Source: Magnetococcales bacterium WMHbin3 (GTDB lineage: Bacteria; Pseudomonadota; Magnetococcia; Magnetococcales; Magnetaquicoccaceae). From it: a stretch of 43,931 nt of DNA. The stretch lies in the NCBI GenBank assembly GCA_002753185.1, contig PDZX01000032.1:1-43931 (forward strand), given 5' to 3'. Position numbers and translations under genes: made by a program. This document shows, in pieces, positions 37,635 to 43,931 of the stretch. Each line of letters opens with the position of its first letter. Within the stretch, counting starts at the first letter, position 1. The notes under the pieces were generated by a model. It was given only the letters and a program-made list of their open reading frames with translations, was not told the DNA's origin and did not search any database.

Positions 37635-38573
37635 GTGCGCATCGTCGTGACGGGAGGCGCCGGGTTCATCGGCAGCCATCTGGTGGACAAACTGCTGGCT
37701 CGCGGCCATGAGGTGATCGTCATCGATCGTTTCCTGCGCGGCAACAAACTCACCAAGGAGGCCATCCGCCACATCCGCCTGGTGGAAGGGGATGTCCGCG
37801 ATGGCCAACTGGTGCGCGAAATCACCAGGGAGGCCGATCTGATCTTTCATCTGGCGGCCTACCTCGGCGTGGATATCGTGGCGGATCACCCCCTCGAAAC
37901 CATGGAAACCGAGGCCATCGGCATGAAAAACATCGCCAATGCCGCCGTGATCAACGGCATCGACCGCATCGTCTACGCCTCCACCAGCGGCGTGTACGGC
38001 AAGGCGGCCATCGAAATGGCCGTGGACGAGGATTTCCAGGTGGCGCCGAACTCCAGCTACGCCATCGCCAAACGCTACAACGAAATCTATCTCCAGTCCC
38101 TCTTCAAGGAAAAGCAGATTCAGTGCTTCTCCCTGCGCTACTTCAACGTCTACGGCCCCCGCCAGGATACCCGCATGGTCCTGCCCCGCTTCTTCAAGCA
38201 GGCCATGGAGGGCACCCCCCTCACCGTCTTCGGCCAGGGGCTGCAAACCCGCGACTTCACCTACATCGACGACGTGGTGGAAGCCTCCATCCGCGTCTCC
38301 GAGGCCGGCAAGGGGTGCGAAATCGTCAACATCGCCCGCGGCGAGGACATCCCCATCGCCGAACTGGCCAAAACCGTCATCGCGGTGACCGGCTCCACCT
38401 CCCAGGTCCACTTCCTGGAGCCGCCGCCGGGACGCTACGACTTCGAGGTGCAACGCCGCTGCGGCAGCTCCGAAAAAATGACCCGCATGACCGGTTACGC
38501 CCTCGAAACCCCCTTGCATGTCGGCTTGAAGCACACCTTCGAATACATCAAGGAGCACTGGATCCATACATGA
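37635..38573 (+). CDS. NAD-dependent sugar-nucleotide epimerase/dehydratase
   Basis: About 312 residues, extended SDR. RIVVTGGAGFIGSHLVDKLL is the NAD-binding site; FHLAAYLGVDIV, the catalytic ASTSGVYG and YAIAKRYNE (YxxxK) are present, as are RYFNVYGPRQD and DFTYIDDVVEA. The substrate is likely a UDP- or other NDP-sugar. The GTG at 37635 is taken as start because GGGAGAG lies seven bases before it and RIVVTGG follows immediately; ATG 37590 is the alternative. It overlaps the next gene by four bases. Confidence 0.9.
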   Translation: MRIVVTGGAGFIGSHLVDKLLARGHEVIVIDRFLRGNKLTKEAIRHIRLVEGDVRDGQLVREITREADLIFHLAAYLGVDIVADHPLETMETEAIGMKNIANAAVINGIDRIVYASTSGVYGKAAIEMAVDEDFQVAPNSSYAIAKRYNEIYLQSLFKEKQIQCFSLRYFNVYGPRQDTRMVLPRFFKQAMEGTPLTVFGQGLQTRDFTYIDDVVEASIRVSEAGKGCEIVNIARGEDIPIAELAKTVIAVTGSTSQVHFLEPPPGRYDFEVQRRCGSSEKMTRMTGYALETPLHVGLKHTFEYIKEHWIHT

Positions 38574-39541
38574 ACCCGGAAATCTCCATCGTCGTCCCGG
38601 TCCTGAACGAAGAAGGGAGCATCCCGGAACTCTACAAACGGGTGCGCGCCGTCCTGGAGGAACGGGTGGGCATCAGCGCCTTCGAGATCCTCTTCGTGGA
38701 CGACGGCAGCAGGGACCGCTCCTGGGAGATCATCCACGGCCTGCACCAGGCCGACCCCCGCGTCAAGGGACTGCGCTTCTCGCGCAATTTCGGCCACCAG
38801 AAGGCCCTCAAGGCCGGACTGGATCACGCCCTTGGCGACGCGGTCATCTCCATGGACTGCGACCTCCAGCACCCCCCCGCCCTGATCGAAACCATGATCG
38901 AAAAGTGGCGCGACGGCTTCGATACCGTCAACATGGTCAAGACCTCCACCGAAAAGCTCGGCTTCTTCCGCCGCAACATCACCAAACTGGGTTACGGGAT
39001 CATCAACCTCTTCTCCGACATCCGCATCCAACCCGGCGGCTCCGACTTCCGCCTCCTCGACCGCCAGGTGGTCGAGCAGATCAAACGCCTCTCGGAAGAC
39101 CACCTGCTGTTGCGCGGCATCGTCAACTGGCTGGGGTTCCATATCGTCAACATCGACTACAAGGCCGACGAACGGTTTGCCGGAACCTCCCAGTACACCC
39201 TGCGCAAACTCACCTATCTGGTGGTCTCCGGCCTCATGTCCTTCTCGACCGCCCCCTTGCGCTTCGTGGTCTGGCTGGGCATGACCGTGGCCGGGGGCAG
39301 CTTCCTCTACGGGCTGTTCCTCTTCGTCAAGTGGATGCTCTACGGCGTGGTCATCTCCGGATGGCTCACAATTATTTTACTAATTCTTCTTGTTGGCGGA
39401 ACAAATCTTCTTGTCATAGGGATCGTCGGCGAATATATCGCCCGCATCTACGAAAGCGGCAAGAAACGTCCGGAATACATCGTGCTGGAAGATACCGAAC
39501 AACCGAGAAGGAACCGGTCCCGATCCAAGCCGAACCCATGA
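38570..39541 (+). CDS. Polyprenol-phosphate glycosyltransferase (GT2, ArnC/DPM1-like)
   Basis: 323 residues. EISIVVPVLNEEGSIPELYK, FVDDGSRDRSWEII, FSRNFGHQKALKAGLDHALG and ISMDCDLQHPP (metal-binding DxD-like) identify the catalytic domain. Two C-terminal transmembrane helices (about 230-255 and 265-290) and the ending GEYIARIYESGKKRPEYI match ArnC-type enzymes that load a sugar onto undecaprenyl phosphate at the inner membrane. It overlaps both neighbours by ATGA. The second helix is encoded by a run of rare AT-rich codons. Confidence 0.92.
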   Translation: MNPEISIVVPVLNEEGSIPELYKRVRAVLEERVGISAFEILFVDDGSRDRSWEIIHGLHQADPRVKGLRFSRNFGHQKALKAGLDHALGDAVISMDCDLQHPPALIETMIEKWRDGFDTVNMVKTSTEKLGFFRRNITKLGYGIINLFSDIRIQPGGSDFRLLDRQVVEQIKRLSEDHLLLRGIVNWLGFHIVNIDYKADERFAGTSQYTLRKLTYLVVSGLMSFSTAPLRFVVWLGMTVAGGSFLYGLFLFVKWMLYGVVISGWLTIILLILLVGGTNLLVIGIVGEYIARIYESGKKRPEYIVLEDTEQPRRNRSRSKPNP

Positions 39542-40398
39542 TCACCATCATCGCCACCGCCGACGACTACGGCCTGACCACCGGCATGAACCGGGCGATC
39601 CACGATCTGTTCGATCACGGGGCGCTCAGCCGGGCATCGGCCATGGCCACCGGCGAGGCGCTGGAAGAGGGCCTGGCGAGCATCCCCCCGCGCCACCTCC
39701 CCCGCCTGGGCGCCCACCTCTGCCTGATCGAGGAACGCCCCGTCTCCCCACCGGAGACCATCGCCACCCTCACCACCCCGGACGGACACCTCCTGCCCCG
39801 CTGGCAACTGGTGAAAAAACTCCTCCTCGGCCAGGTCGATCCCGCCCATGTCGCCCGCGAGGTCCACGCCCAACTGGCCCGCCTGCGGGAACTCGGCCTG
39901 ACCATCGGACACGTGGACGGCCACGCCCATCTGCATGTCTGGCCATCGCTGGCCCCCATCATCCGGGAAGCGTGCCGCGCGTTCGACGTTCATGCCTTCC
40001 GGCTGCCGGCGGAAAGCCTCTCCCTCTCCTGGCCCGACCATCTCGCCCTTGGCCGCCTGCCCATCGGAATGGCCATCTCGGCCTGCGCCAGACTCAGCCG
40101 GAGCCACTATGCCACGCATGCCCCGGATCGCTTCCTGGGCCTGCTCCACAGCGGCCGCATGGAAGAACGGATCGTCACGAGCTGGCTTGCCCGCCTGCGC
40201 CGCCAGGGCCAGGACCACCTCCAGGTGGAAATCATGTTCCATCCCGCCTATGCCGACGCCATCCCGGAACGGATCATGCAAAGCGATCATGGCCAATACG
40301 CCTTCGACGCCGAAACACGCGTCATGAAAAACCTCCCAGACCTGATCGCCGCAGCCAACCGGGATGGACCCGGACCCACCCTGCGCCTCGACGCCTGA
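39538..40398 (+). CDS. ChbG/HpnK/YdjC-family carbohydrate deacetylase
   Basis: 286 residues. IIATADDYGLTTGMNRAI has the metal-binding Asp pair; RLGAHLCLIEERP and GHVDGHAHLHVWP supply the His ligands; VEIMFHPAYAD is the late conserved motif. YdjC-type enzymes remove N-acetyl groups from sugars or act on hopanoid and lipid-linked amino sugars. Placed after an ArnC-like transferase, it may deacetylate a lipid-linked sugar (inference). Its start overlaps the glycosyltransferase stop; the membrane protein gene starts 9 bases downstream. Confidence 0.88.
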   Translation: MITIIATADDYGLTTGMNRAIHDLFDHGALSRASAMATGEALEEGLASIPPRHLPRLGAHLCLIEERPVSPPETIATLTTPDGHLLPRWQLVKKLLLGQVDPAHVAREVHAQLARLRELGLTIGHVDGHAHLHVWPSLAPIIREACRAFDVHAFRLPAESLSLSWPDHLALGRLPIGMAISACARLSRSHYATHAPDRFLGLLHSGRMEERIVTSWLARLRRQGQDHLQVEIMFHPAYADAIPERIMQSDHGQYAFDAETRVMKNLPDLIAAANRDGPGPTLRLDA

Positions 40399-40407
40399 CG
40401 GTGCGAC

Positions 40408-42531
40408 ATGCCAACCCTCCGCTTCGCCCACCGCCCGCTCTTCTGGCTCCTCTGGTCGCTCCTGATCTCCGCCATCTACTGGGCGCTCGGCCCCCACTCC
40501 TACATGCGGATCCAGGACAACACCGATTTCAACATCCCCTATCGCATCGCCGCCGCGCGCGATCTCTGGGAGTACGGCCTCACCTACTGGCAACCGAAAT
40601 TCGCCGGCGGCATGCCCGCCATGGTCCACCCCCTGTTCGACAGCTTCCTGGTGGACGGCCTGCCGTTTCTGCTGCTGCCCGGCTGGGCGGCCTACGGCCT
40701 GATCATGTGGCTGCAACGGTTCCTGGCCGGCTATTTCACCTATCGCCTCTGCCGGGATTTGCTGCGCATGGAGACCGCCGGCGCCCTGTTCGCCGGTCTG
40801 GCCTTCTCCTTGTACTTCTGGAACGTCCGCGACATGAATCTGGTGGATGCCCTCGGCCTGCCGGCCACGGCGATGTGGTTCCTCTGGTTCGAACGCCTGC
40901 TGGGCCGCAACGGCTGGACCGGGTGGGCGCTCGCCGGACTGCTGGGCGTGCTGCTGGGGCTGGTCTCCCAATCGGTGCTGTTCACCTTTTTTCTGGTGGC
41001 CGGATTGCCCGTCTGGCTGTGGATCGCCAGACGCATCCCCTGGAGGGCCATGCTCCCCCGCTGGGGGACATTCGCCCTGGGCGCCTGCCTGGCGGAAGCG
41101 CCGCAACTGATCGCCCTGCTGGCCTACCGCCCGGTCACCGCCCGCGGCCTGACGGTGGAGACCGCCGCCTCCTGGGGAGAACTGGCCTCCCATGCCTGGG
41201 AGGTCGTCGGCTGGTCCGCCCTGCCCCAGAACGGTCTCTTTCTGGGTCTGCTCGGCGCGGGTCTGCTCCTGGGACGCGACCCCGTCGGCAAAAATCTGGC
41301 CTGGCGTCTGCTGGCGCTCCATCTGCTCTCCGGGGTGGGCGCGGAACTCCTGTACGGGTTGCAGCGCCTGCTGGCGCACCTGGTCTCCACATCCAGCGGC
41401 AATGCACGAGACTTCAACCAGTTCACCCTGTTTCTCGGCCCCCTGCTGGGCGGGGTGGGGCTGCATCTGCTGGCCAGCGCCACCCCCCGGCTCGCGCGCA
41501 CGATCCGGGTCGTCATCCTGTGCGCCCTGGCCCTGCCGGTGCTCGACTGGCTGCACATCACCCGCCTCCTGGCCCTGCGTCTGCCTTCGGATCATTTTGC
41601 CATCAATTTTACCGATCCGCTGCTCGCCGATCTGGCGCAAAGCCATCCGGTGGCCAGCGACCCCTATCGCGTCGCCACCGCCGGAACATGGCCCCCCACC
41701 GTGGCCTCGGCCTCCGGGGGACGCCTCTATCCCGCCTACGCCTTCGCCTATGGACTGGAGAGCGCGGACGGCTATTACCGCCTGCATTCGGTGCGCTACC
41801 ACCGGTTCTGGCGGCAGGTCATCGCCAAGGCGCTGTCGCACTACCCGGCCATGACGGAAAAAACCATCAAGTGGTACTACCTGTTCCACGCCCCGGAACC
41901 CCGCTTCGCCCCCCGCGCGCCACTCACACTGGAAAACTGGTACAATCTCGACCTCCTCTCCCTGGCCAATACCCGCTTCCTGATCTCCCACTGGCCCCTC
42001 GACCACCCCGCCCTGGTCTTGCGCCACGAGCCGACCACGGAACTGGCCGCCGGACGCGCCTGGGACGCCCTGCGCATCCGGGAGCAAATCCGGCGCACCC
42101 TGACGGGCGATGTCCCGCGCCATGCCATCCACCTCTACGAGAACACGGAGGTACTCCCCCGCGCCTTCCTGGCGGAAAAGACACGCCTCTTCGCGGATGC
42201 CACCACCCTGCTGGACGAACTCGCGCGCACCCCGGCCGCCGAACTGCACCGCACCGCCTTCCTGGAAGCCCCCGATGCCGCGCCCGCCGCCAACCTGTCC
42301 GGCGGCACGGTCACCCTGCAACGCTACACCCCGGATCGTTCAATCTGGCGCGTGGTCAACGATGGCCCAGGGCTGCTGGTGGTCACCAACAATCACGACC
42401 CCTACTGGAGGGTGACCGTCAACGGTACCCCCGGACGCATCATGCCGGTCGATCATGCCTTTCAGGGAATCGCCCTGGCGGCCGGAGAAAACCAGGTGGT
42501 CCTGGAATATTGGCCGCCCTATCGGCGTTGA
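40408..42531 (+). CDS. Large multi-pass membrane protein (YfhO/GT-C-like)
   Basis: 707 residues. About 10-12 transmembrane helices occupy the first 400 residues (for example LLWSLLISAIYWAL, LALHLLSGVGAELLYGL). An early loop with DNTDFNIPYRIAAARDLWE is like GT-C enzymes. The last 300 residues are soluble, and the tail NNHDPYWRVTVNG with VDHAFQGIALAAGENQVVLE resembles the end of YfhO-family proteins. YfhO/GT-C proteins transfer sugars from polyprenol phosphate to envelope acceptors. The exact family is not certain. It is the last gene of the epimerase operon, and ends at a shared hairpin. Confidence 0.7.
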   Translation: MPTLRFAHRPLFWLLWSLLISAIYWALGPHSYMRIQDNTDFNIPYRIAAARDLWEYGLTYWQPKFAGGMPAMVHPLFDSFLVDGLPFLLLPGWAAYGLIMWLQRFLAGYFTYRLCRDLLRMETAGALFAGLAFSLYFWNVRDMNLVDALGLPATAMWFLWFERLLGRNGWTGWALAGLLGVLLGLVSQSVLFTFFLVAGLPVWLWIARRIPWRAMLPRWGTFALGACLAEAPQLIALLAYRPVTARGLTVETAASWGELASHAWEVVGWSALPQNGLFLGLLGAGLLLGRDPVGKNLAWRLLALHLLSGVGAELLYGLQRLLAHLVSTSSGNARDFNQFTLFLGPLLGGVGLHLLASATPRLARTIRVVILCALALPVLDWLHITRLLALRLPSDHFAINFTDPLLADLAQSHPVASDPYRVATAGTWPPTVASASGGRLYPAYAFAYGLESADGYYRLHSVRYHRFWRQVIAKALSHYPAMTEKTIKWYYLFHAPEPRFAPRAPLTLENWYNLDLLSLANTRFLISHWPLDHPALVLRHEPTTELAAGRAWDALRIREQIRRTLTGDVPRHAIHLYENTEVLPRAFLAEKTRLFADATTLLDELARTPAAELHRTAFLEAPDAAPAANLSGGTVTLQRYTPDRSIWRVVNDGPGLLVVTNNHDPYWRVTVNGTPGRIMPVDHAFQGIALAAGENQVVLEYWPPYRR

Positions 42532-42540
42532 GGGAGCGAT

Positions 42541-42568
42541 CCGGACGGGAGAAGCTTCCCCCGCCCGG
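42541..42568. terminator. Hairpin between convergent genes
   Basis: CCGGACGGGAGAAG and CTTCCCCCGCCCGG are an inverted repeat with two mismatches, centred on AAGCTT, between the ends of the membrane-protein gene and the ferritin-like gene. No T run follows on either strand. It could serve as a two-way terminator. Confidence 0.45.
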
Positions 42569-42581
42569 ACGTACAACGGAA

Positions 42582-43064
42582 CTACAGACCCGGACGATCC
42601 TCCGGATCCATGTCCATGGAGTGCAGCAGCTTGGTGAGGGCATTGCCGTGACCGGCCTCTTCCTTGACCTGCTCCAGGCAGAAGGATTTGATCTCCAGGT
42701 CGATGGCCTCGTCCGCCAGCCTGGCGTAGGTCTTCATCGACTTGGCCTCCAGATCGATGGCCAGACGCAGGACCGCCTTGGGATCCCCCTGCTCGATGAT
42801 TGCCATCTCATCGGGTGGGATGGCCGGATCCACGGAGCCTTCCAGCTCCTTGAGGAAGGCGACCATGTCGAACCCGTGATTGCAGGGGGCTTTTTGCCCT
42901 TTCTCCACGAGCCTGCCCGCATGTCCGTCCTCCATACCCGCCAGTTCCAGGAAGAGCATCCGGGAGGCGTCGTCCCTGGTCAGATCGGCTGCCTTGGCGA
43001 AAAAGGCGGAGGCATGCACCTCGTTGCGCAGGGCCTGTTTGAAGATATCGGTTGGTGTCTCCAT
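42582..43064 (-). CDS. Ferritin-like/rubrerythrin-type di-iron protein
   Basis: 160 residues. Four-helix ferritin-like features are visible: FKQALRNEVHASAFFAKAAD, LELAGMEDGHAGRLVEKG (ExxH), DLEAKSMKTYARLADEA and EQVKEEAGHGNALTKLL (ExxH). These supply the carboxylate and His ligands of a di-iron site, as in rubrerythrins, but no rubredoxin Cys domain is present. A role in peroxide or iron stress is likely. AAGGAGTGATGC precedes the start. It is divergent from the radical SAM gene. Confidence 0.8.
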   Translation of the reverse strand: METPTDIFKQALRNEVHASAFFAKAADLTRDDASRMLFLELAGMEDGHAGRLVEKGQKAPCNHGFDMVAFLKELEGSVDPAIPPDEMAIIEQGDPKAVLRLAIDLEAKSMKTYARLADEAIDLEIKSFCLEQVKEEAGHGNALTKLLHSMDMDPEDRPGL

Positions 43065-43188
43065 GCATCACTCCTTATACTGAGGGGGAAACCGTGTACC
43101 ATTATTGTCAATCGACTCACAATCACTTGCGCCTATTAAGGCACGAATCGGCCATGAACTCAATGTCTCATCGCGCGTGGAGGTACGA

Positions 43189-43931
43189 ATGATCGTGGAA
43201 GGGTTCACGGCCAGGTTCTGGCGCAAGCTCGCCAATGGCAAGATCGTGTGCGAGGTCTGCCCGCGCCGCTGCGAGCTGGCGAGCGGCCAGAGGGGGTTCT
43301 GTTTCGTGCGCGCCAGCGATGGAGAACGTCTGATTTCCACCACTTACGGGCGCTCCAGCGGTTTTTGCGTCGATCCGATCGAAAAGAAGCCCCTCCATCA
43401 TTTTTATCCCGGCAGCGCGGTGCTCTCCTTCGGGACCGCCGGATGCAATCTGGGGTGCAAATTCTGCCAGAACTGGGACATCAGCAAATCCAGGGAGATG
43501 GACCGCGTCGGTCAACTCGCCCCACCGGAGGCGATCGCCCAGGCGGCGGTGCAAACCGGCTCAAGGAGCGTGGCCTATACCTACAACGACCCGGTGATCT
43601 TTCTGGAATACGCGGTGGATACGGCGCAAGCCTGCCGGGAGGCGGGAGTGAAGCCGGAACCAGCCGCCTGGTTCTTTTCCCACATGGACGCGGCCAACGT
43701 GGATCTGAAGGCCTTCCGCGACGACTTCTACCGCCAACTGACCGGGGGGCGGCTGCAACCGGTGCTGGAACTGCTGACCTGGCTGGCCCGCGAAACCCGT
43801 GTCTGGCTGGAGTTGACCACCCTGCTGATTCCAGGCTGCAACGACTCGGAGGCGGAGTTGCGGGCCATGACCGAATGGGTGGTGGAGACGCTGGGACCGG
43901 ATGTGCCACTACACTTTTCCGCCTTTCACCC
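43189..43931 (+). CDS. amrS: AmmeMemoRadiSam system radical SAM enzyme, 3' end beyond window
   Basis: 247 codons are present before the window ends. CEVCPRRCELASGQRGFCFV and IEKKPLHHFYPGSAVLSFG lead to the cluster motif GCNLGCKFCQNW (CxxxCxxC); SVAYTYNDPVIFLEYAVD, HMDAANVDLKAF, TTLLIPGCNDSEAEL and PLHFSAFHP are all characteristic. The partner AmmeMemo proteins are not in view. Between REAGVK and PEPAAWFF the usual segment of about ten residues (of the TVAVTAGYI type) is missing without a frameshift. GGAGG precedes the start, five bases away. Confidence 0.88.
   Translation, partial: MIVEGFTARFWRKLANGKIVCEVCPRRCELASGQRGFCFVRASDGERLISTTYGRSSGFCVDPIEKKPLHHFYPGSAVLSFGTAGCNLGCKFCQNWDISKSREMDRVGQLAPPEAIAQAAVQTGSRSVAYTYNDPVIFLEYAVDTAQACREAGVKPEPAAWFFSHMDAANVDLKAFRDDFYRQLTGGRLQPVLELLTWLARETRVWLELTTLLIPGCNDSEAELRAMTEWVVETLGPDVPLHFSAFH

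Noticed and set aside
39448-42321. A minus-strand open frame of 957 codons opposite the deacetylase and membrane-protein genes
   Set aside because: Low-complexity Gly/Gln/Ala-rich translation that mirrors the GC-rich codons of well-supported plus-strand genes; no domain or ribosome site.
39972-43139. A plus-strand open frame of 1055 codons
   Set aside because: Arg/Pro/Gly-rich shadow in another frame of the deacetylase and membrane-protein genes that also crosses the opposite-strand ferritin-like gene.

Overview
The window is GC-rich DNA from a Gram-negative, two-membrane bacterium, most likely a member of the Pseudomonadota. It carries a dcw-type cell-wall/division block ending in lpxC (lipid A), proton-translocating transhydrogenase, ntrYX, and an unusual density of PAS, histidine-kinase, receiver and GGDEF proteins. 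A magnetotactic-type lineage such as Magnetococcia would fit, but this is only a guess: no magnetosome gene, rRNA, tRNA, CRISPR array or insertion sequence was seen.

Layout. 1-716: an internal piece of murG (minus strand) butts directly against the last third of murC (plus strand); this is either a rearrangement or an assembly/amplification chimera. 727-7042: a REC-PAS-GGDEF diguanylate cyclase (minus), then a PstS-like periplasmic binding protein, a CZB chemoreceptor and a soluble histidine kinase. 7046-12576: a membrane PAS histidine kinase, an Rcp1-type response regulator with a good promoter in front, a receiver protein whose C-terminal domain resembles the KaiC-binding domain of KaiA, then kaiB and a two-domain kaiC. 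12592-14922: a decayed second copy of the same triplet (receiver/KaiA-like remnant, an intact divergent kaiB, a wrecked kaiC) and a PAS-GGDEF gene broken by one in-frame stop. 14929-16563: a hybrid kinase. 16614-19629: pntA-pntB. 19694-26208: murB-ddl-ftsQ-ftsA-ftsZ-lpxC, so about 19 kb of signalling and transhydrogenase genes separates murC from murB. 26135-31618: DUF4390 lipoprotein, ntrY, ntrX and a RelA/SpoT-domain protein. 31636-33074: an OmpA/TSP3 lipoprotein and a small toxin-antitoxin pair. 33095-37469 (minus): metF, a FecR/pseudopilin-like protein, a repeat coiled-coil protein, an HDOD protein and a flippase-like membrane protein. 37635-42531: epimerase, polyprenol-phosphate glycosyltransferase, ChbG/YdjC deacetylase and a large membrane protein, tightly coupled. 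42582-43931: a ferritin-like protein (minus) and the start of an AmmeMemoRadiSam radical SAM enzyme.

The most interesting part is 6290-13613. The gene order receiver/KaiA-like, kaiB, kaiC matches cyanobacterial kaiABC, whereas Kai loci outside cyanobacteria are generally described as kaiBC without kaiA. The KaiA assignment rests on a motif alignment made by eye. It is supported independently by the degraded second triplet, whose first gene keeps both a receiver-like start and the same last helix. The flanking phytochrome-type kinases and Rcp1-like regulator offer a plausible input or output path for a Kai timer in this bacterium.
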